Below are positions 27,430 to 36,624 of a DNA stretch of 64,000 nt, piece after piece. Origin of the DNA: [Eubacterium] siraeum (GTDB lineage Bacteria > Bacillota > Clostridia > Oscillospirales > Ruminococcaceae). The position numbers and the translations under genes were made by a program. Within the stretch, counting starts at the first letter, position 1. Each line of letters begins with the position of its first letter. The stretch covers positions 1,116,001 to 1,180,000 of the forward strand of contig CP102281.1 in NCBI GenBank assembly GCA_025150425.1. Reading direction: 5' to 3'. The notes beneath the pieces are model-generated. The model was given only the letters and a program-made list of their open reading frames with translations, did not search any database and was not told where the DNA came from.

Positions 27430-27867
27430 ATGTTACTGTTTTTACTGCCTTTATTTGCACTGGCACTGATTATGCTGCCGTTCTTTGTAATGCTTAAGAG
27501 AAGAAAAGAGGGTAAGCCCTTAAAGACAAGAAAAGCTATACTTATAAATGCCGGCTCGTTTATCGGCGTTATGGTTATGATGAGCGTATTCGTACCGCTT
27601 TTTGCATTTGCTTCGGCTGAAGGTGCCGCAGAAGCCGCACAGACAGCGCTCAGCGTAGGTGACGGACTTAAGTATCTCGGTGCGGCGCTTGCAACAGGTC
27701 TTGCAACAATCGGTACAGGTATTGCCGTAGGCGGTGCCGCTCCCGCAGCTATCGGAGCTACCGCAGAAAACGACAAGAACTTCACGAAGGCTCTTATCTT
27801 CGTTGCACTCGGCGAAGGTGTCGCTATCTACGGACTTCTGATTTCGATACTTATCCTTTATTCATAA
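27430..27867 (+). CDS. ntpK: V-type ATPase subunit K (rotor ring)
   Basis: 145 residues, four predicted membrane helices. The C-terminal hairpin is a normal c-type unit: TGLATIGTGIAVGGAAPAAIGA then ALIFVALGEGVAIYGLL, with the ion-binding Glu in LGEGVAIYG. The N-terminal pair of helices (LFLLPLFALALIMLPFF and IGVMVMMSVFVPLFAF) carries no acidic residue and looks like a degenerate first hairpin. The position of the Na+-type Gln on the preceding helix seems to be Thr, but this is an eyeball alignment. The Gly-rich ring-packing motif is intact. Confidence 0.92.
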   Translation: MLLFLLPLFALALIMLPFFVMLKRRKEGKPLKTRKAILINAGSFIGVMVMMSVFVPLFAFASAEGAAEAAQTALSVGDGLKYLGAALATGLATIGTGIAVGGAAPAAIGATAENDKNFTKALIFVALGEGVAIYGLLISILILYS

Positions 27868-27887
27868 TAGCCGAAAGGTACAGAAAA

Positions 27888-28196
27888 ATGAAATTTTTTC
27901 TTATCAGTGACAACACAGATACACAGATGGGTATGCGTCTTGCAGGGATTGAAGGCATAGTAGTAAGCCGACCCGAAGAAGTCACGGATGCACTGGAAAA
28001 AGCAAAGGCCGATAAAGACATCGGCGTTGTACTTATGACGGAAAAGCTCATCAATATGTGCAAACAGACAGTGTATGATATGAAACTGAACAGCACAAAG
28101 CCGCTGATAGTGGAGATACCCGACCGACACGGAACATCGGATATAAGCAAATCCATTGACGGCTATGTGCGTGATGCAATAGGACTGAAATTATAA
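27888..28196 (+). CDS. ntpG: V-type ATPase subunit F
   Basis: 102 residues, matching the F/NtpG family that caps the central shaft with subunit D. MKFFLISDNTDTQMGMRLAGIEGIV and DIGVVLMTEKLINMCKQTV are typical, with a Rossmann-like beta-alpha pattern. It lies between subunits K and E, with 20-22 base gaps. Confidence 0.92.
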   Translation: MKFFLISDNTDTQMGMRLAGIEGIVVSRPEEVTDALEKAKADKDIGVVLMTEKLINMCKQTVYDMKLNSTKPLIVEIPDRHGTSDISKSIDGYVRDAIGLKL

Positions 28197-28218
28197 TTAA
28201 TCAGAAGGGAGCAGCTGT

Positions 28219-28812
28219 ATGCCGGAAGTTCAGGACAGAATAGAAAAGCTGGGCAATTCAATTCTTTCCGACGCTCAGAAAAAAGCGGAAGAAATAATCA
28301 GCAAGGCACAGCAGCAGGCTGACGAGCTGACAGAGCAGGCGAGAGAGCAGTACAGACGCAGTGAAGAAAACGAGGTCGCACTCGACAGACAGAAGACCCA
28401 TACTCTTTACGCAAAGGAATTATCAAAGAGCGACTTTGCCGCACATAAGTCGGTGCTTGCTCACAGGTGCGGGCTTGTAGACAGCTTGTTTGAAGATATT
28501 AAGAATAAACTTGAAGAATTTGCAAAGAGCGATAAATATAACGACTTTATGACCGCTCTTGCCGAAAAAGCAGACAAAGAGCAGGCTTTCAGCAAAGACT
28601 GCGTGATAAACGTCGGCAGAAACGATAATCAGCTTGCCGATGATATAGCGCAGAAGTACGGCATCAGTGTTGCTGTTGACCGTAATATCGAGCTTGGCGG
28701 ATTGTCTGTTTACTATCCGTCGGAAAATATATATATCGACTATACGCTTGACCTTGCTTTAGAACAGGAGCGAAAGGCTTTTGTGGCAGGTCACGGCGAA
28801 CTGTCACTATAA
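28219..28812 (+). CDS. ntpE: V-type ATPase subunit E
   Basis: 197 residues. The N-terminal half is a stalk helix (AQKKAEEIISKAQQQADELTEQ), the C-terminal half a globular head (CVINVGRNDNQLADDIAQKYG, ELGGLSVYYPSENIYIDYTLD) that binds the A3B3 crown. It pairs with the G/H-like protein in the peripheral stalk. It is 14 bases before subunit A. Confidence 0.9.
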   Translation: MPEVQDRIEKLGNSILSDAQKKAEEIISKAQQQADELTEQAREQYRRSEENEVALDRQKTHTLYAKELSKSDFAAHKSVLAHRCGLVDSLFEDIKNKLEEFAKSDKYNDFMTALAEKADKEQAFSKDCVINVGRNDNQLADDIAQKYGISVAVDRNIELGGLSVYYPSENIYIDYTLDLALEQERKAFVAGHGELSL

Positions 28813-28826
28813 CGGGAGGAGTTGCA

Positions 28827-30569
28827 ATGAACTGTATTTATGCGATTAACGGACCCGTTGTAAAGGTCAGGGATACAAAATCATTCTCAATGCGTGAGAT
28901 GGTAATGGTCGGTAAGAGCAAGCTCATAGGAGAGGTAATCGGCGTAACCGATGAAATGACAACGATTCAGGTTTACGAGGGTACGGCAGGACTTATGCCC
29001 GGCGACCCCGTAGAGCCTACAGGAACACCTATGAGCGCAACGCTCGGACCCGGCATAATATCCAATATTTATGACGGTATCCAGCGTCCGCTTAAAGCTA
29101 TGACGGCTCTCAGCGGCGTATATGTTACTGAGGGCAGTGCAATAGCCGCACTCGATGAAGAACGTGAATTTGATGTCACAGTGACTGTAAAGGTCGGCGA
29201 TAAACTGCACGGCGGAGATATATATGCGCAGTGTCCCGAAACGCCGCTTATTACACACAGATGTATGGTACCTCCTTATACTGAAGGTACAGTAGAATAT
29301 GTTGCGCCTGACGGCAAGTATAAGGTCAACGATGTGATAGTAAAACTCAGGATAGACGAAGAAACGGTGCAGGAGCTTACTCTTGTACAGAAGTGGCCTA
29401 TCAGAGCGCCAAGACCTATAAATAAGCGTCTGCCGATCTCAAAGCCGCTTATTACCGGACAGCGTATAGTAGATACCGTGTTACCGCTTGCAAAGGGCGG
29501 TACAGCCGCTATACCCGGCGGTTTCGGTACAGGTAAGACAATGACTCAGCATCAGCTTGCAAAGTGGTGCGATGCGGATATTATCGTGTATATCGGTTGC
29601 GGTGAGCGTGGCAACGAGATGACTCAGGTACTTGAGGAATTCTCTGAACTTATCGACCCGAAGTCGAACCGTCCGCTGACGGACAGAACGGTGCTTATTG
29701 CGAATACTTCAAATATGCCCGTAGCCGCCCGTGAAGCATCTATCTATACGGGTATCACGCTTGCCGAGTATTATCGTGATATGGGTTATCATATTGCTAT
29801 AATGGCGGATTCGACATCACGCTGGGCAGAGGCACTGCGTGAAATTTCCGGACGACTTGAAGAAATGCCTGCTGAAGAAGGCTTCCCGGCATATCTTCCG
29901 TCAAGACTTTCCGAATTCTACGAGCGTGCAGGTTATGTCGAAACGATGAACGGCAGAGAGGGCAGTGTTACGATTATCGGCGCCGTATCTCCGCAGGGAT
30001 CGGACTTCTCTGAGCCTGTAACGCAGAATACAAAGCGTTTCGTTCGTTGCTTCTGGGCGCTCGACAAGAATCTTGCTTATGCAAGACACTATCCGGCTAT
30101 CAACTGGAATATGAGCTATTCGGAGTACAGCGACGATTTAGCTGAGTATTACAACGAACACGTCGGCGAAGAATTCTGCCGCTACAGACAGGAAATATCG
30201 ACCTTGCTGGTTGAAGAGAACAACCTTATGGAGATAGTAAAGCTGATTGGTGCGGATGTTCTGCCTGACGACCAGAAGCTGATAATAGAAATCGCCCGTG
30301 TTATAAGAGTAGGCTTCTTACAGCAGAATGCTTTCCATAAGGACGATACATTCGTTCCGCTGGAAAAGCAGAAGCTGATGATGAAAGCGATCTTACTTCT
30401 TTATCACAACTCGCTGAACGCTATCAACGGCGGTAAGCCGATATCGGAGATCATCTCATACGGTTTCTTCGATAAACTGATAAAGATGAAGTACGATATA
30501 CCTAACGACAAGCTCGAAATGTTTGACGAATATTTTGATATGATAAACAGCAAGTTTGCCGATGATTAA
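28827..30569 (+). CDS. ntpA: V-type ATPase catalytic subunit A
   Basis: 580 residues, standard length. Catalytic site for ATP. The Walker A loop [17 protein letters not shown] sits near residue 230, [16 protein letters not shown] follows, and Walker B-type [25 protein letters not shown] is intact (cited as [13 protein letters not shown]). The A-type non-homologous insertion lies near 115-185. It follows subunit E and precedes B by 20 bases. Confidence 0.97.
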   Translation: MNCIYAINGPVVKVRDTKSFSMREMVMVGKSKLIGEVIGVTDEMTTIQVYEGTAGLMPGDPVEPTGTPMSATLGPGIISNIYDGIQRPLKAMTALSGVYVTEGSAIAALDEEREFDVTVTVKVGDKLHGGDIYAQCPETPLITHRCMVPPYTEGTVEYVAPDGKYKVNDVIVKLRIDEETVQELTLVQKWPIRAPRPINKRLPISKPLITGQRIVDTVLPLAKGGTAAIPGGFGTGKTMTQHQLAKWCDADIIVYIGCGERGNEMTQVLEEFSELIDPKSNRPLTDRTVLIANTSNMPVAAREASIYTGITLAEYYRDMGYHIAIMADSTSRWAEALREISGRLEEMPAEEGFPAYLPSRLSEFYERAGYVETMNGREGSVTIIGAVSPQGSDFSEPVTQNTKRFVRCFWALDKNLAYARHYPAINWNMSYSEYSDDLAEYYNEHVGEEFCRYRQEISTLLVEENNLMEIVKLIGADVLPDDQKLIIEIARVIRVGFLQQNAFHKDDTFVPLEKQKLMMKAILLLYHNSLNAINGGKPISEIISYGFFDKLIKMKYDIPNDKLEMFDEYFDMINSKFADD

Positions 30570-30589
30570 ACCCGATAGGAGATTATTTT

Positions 30590-31981
30590 ATGATTCAATA
30601 TGCAGGACTGAGTGAAATAAACGGACCGCTTGTCTGCCTTGAGGGTGCCAAAGGTGTTTCTTATGATGAGATAGCAGAGATAAAGCTGGAGGACGGCACA
30701 AAGCGTTTAGGCCGTGTCGTTGAAATGCAGGGCGATAAAGTCGTCTTGCAGGTGTTTGAGGGTACAAACGGCATCTCGCTCACAAATACAAAAATCAGCT
30801 TTACGGGAAAGCCGCTTGAGATTCCGCTTTCTACTGAAATGCTCGGCAGAACGTTCAACGGTGCAGGCAAGCCGATCGACGGACTTGGCGAAGTCTTTCC
30901 GCAGAAATACGGCGATATAAACGGCCGTGCATTGAACCCCGTTGCACGTTCATATCCCAGAAATTATATACACACGGGTATTTCCTCAATAGACGCACTT
31001 ATGACGCTTATCAGAGGTCAGAAACTGCCTATATTCTCAGGCTCCGGTCTGTCGCATAACAAGCTGGCGGTGCAGATAGTAAAGCAGGCTAAGATTGCCG
31101 ACAGCGAGGGAAAGGACTTTGCAGTTGTATTTGCCGCGATGGGCGTTCAGAATGACGTTGCGGAGTATTTCAGACGTTCCTTTGAGGAAACCGGCGTTAT
31201 ACAGCGTGTTTGTATGTTCCTTAATCTCTCGAACGATCCTATCATAGAGCGTATCCTGACACCCAGATGTGCGCTTACTGTAGCGGAATATCTTGCGTTT
31301 GAGAAGAATATGCACATACTCGTTATCATGACTGACCTTACCTCATACTGTGAGGCTCTGCGTGAGTTCTCTTCATCAAAGGGAGAGATTCCCGGAAGAA
31401 AGGGTTATCCCGGTTATCTTTATTCTGACCTTGCCTCTATGTATGAAAGAGCAGGTGTAGTAGAGGGCAGTACAGGCTCTGTTACGCAGATACCGATACT
31501 TACAATGCCTAACGATGATATTACACACCCTATCCCAGACCTTACGGCATATATCACGGAGGGTCAGATAGTGTTTGACAGAAACCTTGACCAGACAGGA
31601 ATTTATCCCGGACTTTCCGTATTGCTTTCGCTGTCACGTCTTATGAAGGACGGCATAGGAGAACAGTACACAAGAGCGGATCACGCCGATGTTTCAAACC
31701 AGCTTTTTGCTTGCTATGCAAGAGTGCAGGATGCAAGAGCGCTTGCGTCGGTTATCGGTGAAGACGAGCTTTCCGCATCGGATAAGGCAATTATGAAGTT
31801 CGGCACGATGTTTGAAAAGTATTTTCTCAATCAGGGCTTCGATGAGAATCGTTCTATGGACGAAACGCTGGATCTTGCTTGGGATCTGCTTTCGCTTCTT
31901 CCTGCAAGCGAGCTTGACCGTGTAAACGAACAGCTTATAAAAGAACATTATCACCCCGAAAATGCTAAGAGATTTGTATAA
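30590..31981 (+). CDS. ntpB: V-type ATPase regulatory subunit B
   Basis: 463 residues, standard length. The non-catalytic partner of A; it has [14 protein letters not shown] in place of a full P-loop, as expected, and [34 protein letters not shown] and [20 protein letters not shown]. It is co-transcribed with A and D. Confidence 0.97.
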   Translation: MIQYAGLSEINGPLVCLEGAKGVSYDEIAEIKLEDGTKRLGRVVEMQGDKVVLQVFEGTNGISLTNTKISFTGKPLEIPLSTEMLGRTFNGAGKPIDGLGEVFPQKYGDINGRALNPVARSYPRNYIHTGISSIDALMTLIRGQKLPIFSGSGLSHNKLAVQIVKQAKIADSEGKDFAVVFAAMGVQNDVAEYFRRSFEETGVIQRVCMFLNLSNDPIIERILTPRCALTVAEYLAFEKNMHILVIMTDLTSYCEALREFSSSKGEIPGRKGYPGYLYSDLASMYERAGVVEGSTGSVTQIPILTMPNDDITHPIPDLTAYITEGQIVFDRNLDQTGIYPGLSVLLSLSRLMKDGIGEQYTRADHADVSNQLFACYARVQDARALASVIGEDELSASDKAIMKFGTMFEKYFLNQGFDENRSMDETLDLAWDLLSLLPASELDRVNEQLIKEHYHPENAKRFV

Positions 31982-32010
31982 CAGTTACTATATGAAAGGC
32001 AGGTGAGTGT

Positions 32011-32664
32011 ATGGCTGAACAGGTTTTCCCGACCAAAGGCAATCTTATCAAGGCTAAACGTTCTTTACAGCAGGCAAAGCAGGGCTTTGAACTTATGGAC
32101 AGAAAGCGTAATGTTCTGATAAGAGAAATGGTGGCGCTGACCGATAAATCAAAGCTGGTGCGAGGAAATATCGAGCAGACCTATGAAAAGGCTTATGCCG
32201 CCTTACAGAAGGCTAACATTACGCTCGGCTCGGTATCAACGCTGACGCAGTTTGTACCTGAAGAAACCGATCTTAAAATATCGTTCAGAAGCGTTATGGG
32301 CGTTGAGCTTCCTACAGTTGAGCTTCCCGATAAGCCTATAGTTCCGCAGTATGATATTGCAATGACAAATTCATATCTTGACAACGCTTATATCTGCTTT
32401 AATGAAACAAAAAAGCTGACAGTCGTACTCGCCGAGATTGAAAACAGTATATACAGGCTTGCCGTTGCTATAAAAAAGACGCAGAAACGTGCCAACGCAC
32501 TGAAAAATATAATTATTCCGAAGTACGAGTCACAGGTCAGATTTATCTCAAACTCTCTTGAAGAAAAGGAACGTGAGGAATTCTCACGTCAGAAGGTTAT
32601 CAAGAGTACCAAGATAAAGAAAGAGCAGGCGCAGAAGGAAAAAGAACAGGCAAAAACCGAATAA
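32011..32664 (+). CDS. ntpD: V-type ATPase subunit D
   Basis: 217 residues. This is the central rotor shaft: two long helices with KGNLIKAKRSLQQAKQGFELMDRKRNVLIREM at the N terminus (seen as KRSLQQAKQGFELMDRKRN) and KKTQKRANALKNIIIPKY at the C-terminal helix. A Lys/Glu tail follows. It is the last gene of the operon, closed by a terminator at 32668-32704. Confidence 0.94.
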   Translation: MAEQVFPTKGNLIKAKRSLQQAKQGFELMDRKRNVLIREMVALTDKSKLVRGNIEQTYEKAYAALQKANITLGSVSTLTQFVPEETDLKISFRSVMGVELPTVELPDKPIVPQYDIAMTNSYLDNAYICFNETKKLTVVLAEIENSIYRLAVAIKKTQKRANALKNIIIPKYESQVRFISNSLEEKEREEFSRQKVIKSTKIKKEQAQKEKEQAKTE

Positions 32665-32667
32665 ATA

Positions 32668-32704
32668 AAAGCCGCACAGAATGGTTATCCATCTGTGCGG
32701 CTTT
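32668..32704. terminator. Bidirectional terminator
   Basis: AAAGCCGCACAGA (32668-32680) pairs with TCTGTGCGGCTTT (32692-32704). It ends the V-ATPase operon and, with a T-rich tail on the minus strand, also the convergent GH13 gene. Confidence 0.9.
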
Positions 32705-32722
32705 GCATATATATCTGATTAA

Positions 32723-34261
32723 TTATACCTCAACAAAAATTGCACCGCTTGCGGGAACGGTAACTGTATCTGCGCCAACAGAGCCGTTTTCGCCGAGCGT
32801 GTAAATAGCCTTTCCGCCCTTTGCATAATCTGCATTGACAGTTACGGCCTTATCGGACGGATTGATGAACACATAAACCGTCTGATTGTCGCTGCTTCTC
32901 TTGTATACCAGCGGATAACCGTCACTGCTGACAAACTCAAAGGCAGAGAGATTGTGAAGAGCGGGATTATCGTTTCTGACTTTTATCAGCTTCTTTACCT
33001 CATTGTAAAGTGATTTGTCATCGAGCATCTGCTTTTCGACAGTAGGTCTGTCGGGTGCGTCATCCTGCTTTATATAAAGCTGTGACTTGTCCGCAGTTGA
33101 AAATCCGTCATTTGCGGTGCTGTCCCACTGCATAGGACTTCTTGATCCGGTACGGTTATAGCCGCCCTCTACCGATACAAGACCCTCGACATAGCGTAAG
33201 CCGATCTCATCGCCGTAGTATACAAACGGTGCGCCGGGCATTGTGAGAAGGAAAGCAAAACAGCATTTCAGCTCGTCCTCATCCCTGCCTCTTGCAAGTC
33301 TGTCCATATCGTGATTGCCTGACGGAATGCAGATAAGTCCGCCGCCTGTCGTTGCCTTTTCGTGATAGCCGTTGTACTGCTCGGCAAATATTGCGGGAGT
33401 ACCTTTGCCCCTCTTTGAAAAGAACGGTTCGGCACTTCTGAACATCGAGTTGTAGCCCTCAGGACCGAAGTGCAGTAAGAAGTCCATATCAAAGCCGCCC
33501 TGAAGCGAATATTGCGGCTCGCCCCACTCCGATACCATAGCGGCTTCGGGATATTCGCTCTTAAGATAACCCGTTATATCCTGCCATAGCTTGATTGTTT
33601 CTTTATATTCGGGATCGCATTTTACAAGAGAGCCTGCCATATCCACTCTGAAACCGTCACAGCCCATGTCAAGCCAGAACTTCATAACATCCTTGATTGC
33701 GGCTCTTGTCGCCATAGGTCCGGGATCTGTAGGCTTTTGCTGATAAGCATACTTAGGCTCGGCATAGCCGTAGTTCAGAGCAGGCTGAGATGAGAAGAAG
33801 TTGACTGCGGCACTGCCGTCACGGTCCGATATGCCTCTTATACAGTTAAGACCCTCCGGCTGTTCCCATATATTGCTTGTCCAGATATATCTGTCGGTAT
33901 ACTCGTTGCTTTCGGGGAGCATCGACTTTTTGAACCATTCATGCTCTACCGAAGTGTGACCGGGTACAAGGTCGAGAAGAATGTGCATCCCACGCTTATG
34001 GCACTCATCGAAAAGTCGCTTTAAATCATCGTTTGTTCCGTATCTTGCGGCGGCTTTTTTATAGTCCCTTACATCATAGCCCGCATCACCGAATGGCGAA
34101 TCAAAGCAGGGGTTCATCCATATTGCGTTGAAGCCTGTTTCCTTGATATAGTCCAGCTTTTCGATTATACCCTGAAAATCTCCGATACCGTCACCGTTTG
34201 TATCATTGAAGGATTGTGGGTATATCTCGTAAAAAATTGCATTTTCCAACCACTTAGCCAT
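32723..34261 (-). CDS. GH13 alpha-glucosidase/amylase family enzyme
   Basis: 512 residues, no signal peptide, so cytoplasmic. The Ca-site motif NDTNGDGIGDFQGI, the nucleophile Asp207 in DGFRVDMAG, the acid/base Glu245 in MVSEWGEP and Asp318 in PSGNHDMDR are all present. These belong to the GH13 family acting on alpha-glucosidic bonds of maltodextrins or related oligosaccharides; the exact substrate is not readable. It is a single-gene unit with its own promoter and a cre/LacI-type operator at the transcription start, so sugar-dependent control is likely. Confidence 0.9.
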   Translation of the reverse strand: MAKWLENAIFYEIYPQSFNDTNGDGIGDFQGIIEKLDYIKETGFNAIWMNPCFDSPFGDAGYDVRDYKKAAARYGTNDDLKRLFDECHKRGMHILLDLVPGHTSVEHEWFKKSMLPESNEYTDRYIWTSNIWEQPEGLNCIRGISDRDGSAAVNFFSSQPALNYGYAEPKYAYQQKPTDPGPMATRAAIKDVMKFWLDMGCDGFRVDMAGSLVKCDPEYKETIKLWQDITGYLKSEYPEAAMVSEWGEPQYSLQGGFDMDFLLHFGPEGYNSMFRSAEPFFSKRGKGTPAIFAEQYNGYHEKATTGGGLICIPSGNHDMDRLARGRDEDELKCCFAFLLTMPGAPFVYYGDEIGLRYVEGLVSVEGGYNRTGSRSPMQWDSTANDGFSTADKSQLYIKQDDAPDRPTVEKQMLDDKSLYNEVKKLIKVRNDNPALHNLSAFEFVSSDGYPLVYKRSSDNQTVYVFINPSDKAVTVNADYAKGGKAIYTLGENGSVGADTVTVPASGAIFVEV

Positions 34262-34296
34262 AAAATACCTCCTGTTTGTCGGAATTGTAAATTGAT

Positions 34297-34310
34297 TGAC
34301 ATCGTTTACA
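34297..34310 (-). promoter_or_regulatory. cre / LacI-family operator of the GH13 gene
   Basis: On the minus strand TGTAAACGATGTCA fits the cre pattern TGWAANCGNTNWCA at every position. It lies immediately downstream of the -10 box, overlapping the predicted start site, a position that suits repression by CcpA or a LacI-type sugar repressor. Confidence 0.75.
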
Positions 34311-34317
34311 TACTGGT

Positions 34318-34346
34318 ATTATAAACTAAGACGGCGGAAAATGCAA
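34318..34346 (-). promoter_or_regulatory. Promoter of the GH13 gene
   Basis: On the minus strand TTGCAT (34341-34346), 17 bases and TATAAT (34318-34323). Confidence 0.8.
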
Positions 34347-34349
34347 GTG

Positions 34350-34481
34350 CTATTTCATGAAAAATACATAAAAAAGTACCAGAATCAGCTTGTAATCAGC
34401 GTGGTCACGCCATAATATAAACGCTACAGCGGCAACCTTCATCAAGTCGTCGTCCTTCATCAGCTTGCCTATAATATCCAT
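34350..34481 (-). CDS. 43-residue hypothetical membrane-like peptide
   Basis: A 43-codon frame beginning MDIIGKLMKDDDLMKVAAVAF and ending with a hydrophobic stretch KLILVLFYVFF. It starts 21 bases after the stop of the 245-residue acidic protein and runs to the GH13 promoter. No strong ribosome binding site is seen. The start resembles the IGELMSKM stretch of the 113-residue protein two genes upstream, so it may belong to the same cluster of small proteins. Unknown function. Confidence 0.4.
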   Translation of the reverse strand: MDIIGKLMKDDDLMKVAAVAFILWRDHADYKLILVLFYVFFMK

Positions 34482-34502
34482 ATCGGTACTGCGGGCTGAA
34501 TT

Positions 34503-35240
34503 TCAGTTTGGTTTTTGCCCGCCCTTCTCCTGCATACGATTGCCGCTTTGACAGCGGCATCGTTCACATCCGCAGGTTTTTCCGCTTTTATCTTGGTTGT
34601 TATTATGGTTATGTATCTTTGCGGTGAAATCGGGCGCAGGTCGGGAGTCTGAAACAGACTTAGAAAAATCTTCTATCTTTTTATCTGCTTCCTCTTCACT
34701 CATAAAAGTGCTTTCAAAGCTGCGCAGTATTTCGTCAACAGTGTGATTTTCGGTTTTGTCGGGAATCTCGGAATCGGCAGTATTATCAGACTTATCGCTG
34801 TAGATTACAGCGTTGCTTGCTTCATCATCTGTGCTGCCGGCTGATGAATTTTGCTGTTTGTCGTCAGTATCGGATTTATCCGTGTTTTCGTCAGATTTTT
34901 CTTCATTTACGGGAATATTTGTTTCGGCTTCTTCGCTTTCTTTATTTTCATCTTCAGTGTCAGAAGCCGTAATTTCGCTTTCGGCTTCGGTAATTTTCAC
35001 CTGCACTGTTGCGATTTTTGCCGTATCGGGCTTTATTGTTTCGTTCACGTTTTCTTCTTCCGGCGTTGGAAGGTGTGATATTGCCGCAGCGATATTTTCG
35101 GTTTTCGGAATTTCTTCTTTCGGTTCATCCGCATCGTAACTGAGCTTTGCTTTTTCGGCTGTTCTTATTGCCGCCTCGGCATATTCTTTCTGCAAACGCT
35201 CAAATTCGGCTTTTGACATTCTTATATTACTCCATTCCAT
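34503..35240 (-). CDS. Acidic low-complexity protein with Cys-rich tail
   Basis: About 245 residues from ATG 35240, chosen because AAAAGGAG lies 8-9 bases upstream. The N terminus (MEWSNIRMSKAEFERLQKEYAEAAIRT) is helical. Residues 40-190 are a disordered Glu/Asp/Ser/Thr-rich stretch. The C terminus ends in a Cys cluster (CGCERCRCQSGN). I do not know a family. The gene follows the 113-residue protein, whose stop overlaps an upstream in-frame ATG. It may be a scaffold or metal-binding protein, but this is a guess. Confidence 0.65.
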   Translation of the reverse strand: MEWSNIRMSKAEFERLQKEYAEAAIRTAEKAKLSYDADEPKEEIPKTENIAAAISHLPTPEEENVNETIKPDTAKIATVQVKITEAESEITASDTEDENKESEEAETNIPVNEEKSDENTDKSDTDDKQQNSSAGSTDDEASNAVIYSDKSDNTADSEIPDKTENHTVDEILRSFESTFMSEEEADKKIEDFSKSVSDSRPAPDFTAKIHNHNNNQDKSGKTCGCERCRCQSGNRMQEKGGQKPN

Positions 35241-35254
35241 AAATTTACTCCTTT

Positions 35255-35596
35255 TCATAGTAGATTATCAAACAGACCGCTGTCTTTAAGATAGGGAAGC
35301 AGTGAAATCAGCCTGAACAGCTTTACCGCCGTATCTATTTTTGCCCTGTTTTCTTCTCTTAGGTGAGGCTTCAGAGCAAGCAGCAGACCTGTATTTCTGT
35401 CCTGCTCGCTCATCTTTGACATTAGCTCGCCTATCTTCATAAACATATCTATGTTTATTCCGCCGAAAATATCATCGCTGTCGGTATCGGTCGTGAATTT
35501 TTCCTCGTTTTCCGTACCGCTTGTTTCTTCTGAGGTTGAATTGTCGTTTTTATTATCGGACAGCATCGCTTTAAGAATATCATCTATCTCACTCAT
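35255..35596 (-). CDS. Small acidic hypothetical protein
   Basis: 113 residues. The first 45 are disordered and acidic. The C-terminal half (IDMFMKIGELMSKMSEQDRNT, LLLALKPHLREENRAKIDTAV, KLFRLISLLPYL) looks like a folded helical bundle conserved in small Clostridia proteins. It is 15 bases downstream of the 76-residue gene and overlaps the acidic protein gene region, giving a small-protein operon. Function unknown. Confidence 0.65.
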   Translation of the reverse strand: MSEIDDILKAMLSDNKNDNSTSEETSGTENEEKFTTDTDSDDIFGGINIDMFMKIGELMSKMSEQDRNTGLLLALKPHLREENRAKIDTAVKLFRLISLLPYLKDSGLFDNLL

Positions 35597-35611
35597 ACTG
35601 CCCTCCGTCCA

Positions 35612-35842
35612 TTACTGATTTTTCATAGATTTTTTCAGTTCCTGTGCTTGTGCGGATTTCATCATTTTTTTGATAAGCTCCGGGTTCCCAAGTATGCTTT
35701 TTAGCTTTTTTGCGTCTTTTTCCGGCATTTTTTCGAGTGCTATCGAAATATCGCCCTTCTGCATTGCTTCTTTAAGACGCTGAGGTGTGATGCCGAGTTT
35801 ACTGCTGACCGCCTCAAGCATTGAATCAACGTTGTTATTCAT
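35612..35842 (-). CDS. Small basic hypothetical protein
   Basis: 76 residues, helical and Lys-rich (MNNNVDSMLEAVSSKLGITPQRLKEAMQKGD, KKLKSILGNPELIKKMMKSAQAQELKKS), with a pattern that recalls a small DNA- or protein-binding helical domain. AGGAGG lies about 8 bases before ATG. First gene of a four-gene small-protein cluster. Unknown function. Confidence 0.65.
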   Translation of the reverse strand: MNNNVDSMLEAVSSKLGITPQRLKEAMQKGDISIALEKMPEKDAKKLKSILGNPELIKKMMKSAQAQELKKSMKNQ

Positions 35843-36061
35843 AACTGCCTCCTGAAATTATATTGTCAATGCGGAAAATATATTCCCGTTAAGACTGCCC
35901 TAAAACCTTATCCTATGAACTTTTTGACAAAATCGACGATAAAAGGATATTTACGTTATATTCAGTTCATATTTTTTTGTAAAAATATACAAAAGGTTGT
36001 TTTTGTTTTGTGTAGAATTTCTAAAAATACGGATACTAATCTTTTCTTTTTACACATTATG

Positions 36062-36070
36062 TGTTATAAT
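36062..36070 (+). promoter_or_regulatory. Extended -10 promoter element
   Basis: TGTTATAAT matches the extended -10 form TGNTATAAT. The -35 region is weak. It lies about 57 bases before the phosphoesterase gene. Confidence 0.6.
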
Positions 36071-36126
36071 AACCTAGTGGGCAATAAAAGCCGTATCGGG
36101 TTTGCCCGACTGAAAGGATAGAAATT

Positions 36127-36624
36127 ATGAAAATTGTAGTAGTATCCGATTCGCACAAGGAATTTCATAAGCTGAATTCGGTGGTTGAAAATAATCTTGA
36201 TGCCGACGCTTTTATACATCTGGGTGACGGCGAACACGAATTCAACGATGTAAGGAATCTTCACCCCGAAAAGAGCTTTTTATTCGTAAAGGGAAACTGT
36301 GACTTTGCCGACAACAAAACGATAAGAATCGCAAATGCAAAGGGCATCAAGATACTTTGTGTGCACGGCCACGAGCATCATGTGCATCAGGGACTTGATA
36401 CGCTTATCGCTGTTGCCAAGCAGAACGGCTGTAAGATAGCTCTTTACGGTCATACTCACCTTTACCGTACCGAGCTTATCGACGGTATATACGTTATGAA
36501 TCCCGGAAGCATTGATTCTCCGAGAGATAAACGTCCGCCGTCATACGGTATAATCACCATAGATGATAACAAGAAAATCACAATGAACATAGTTGCGCTT
36601 GATTACCATGCAGATAAGCAGTAA
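36127..36624 (+). CDS. YfcE/MJ0936-type metallophosphoesterase
   Basis: 165 residues. All calcineurin-like metal motifs are visible: DSH (residues 8-10), GDGEHE, GNCDF, HGHEH and GHTHLYR, then MNPGSIDSPRD. The family hydrolyses phosphodiesters and its natural substrates are mostly unknown. The start at ATG 36127 follows GAAAGGATAG. Its 3' end overlaps the start of the biotin ligase gene by 17 bases. Confidence 0.92.
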   Translation: MKIVVVSDSHKEFHKLNSVVENNLDADAFIHLGDGEHEFNDVRNLHPEKSFLFVKGNCDFADNKTIRIANAKGIKILCVHGHEHHVHQGLDTLIAVAKQNGCKIALYGHTHLYRTELIDGIYVMNPGSIDSPRDKRPPSYGIITIDDNKKITMNIVALDYHADKQ

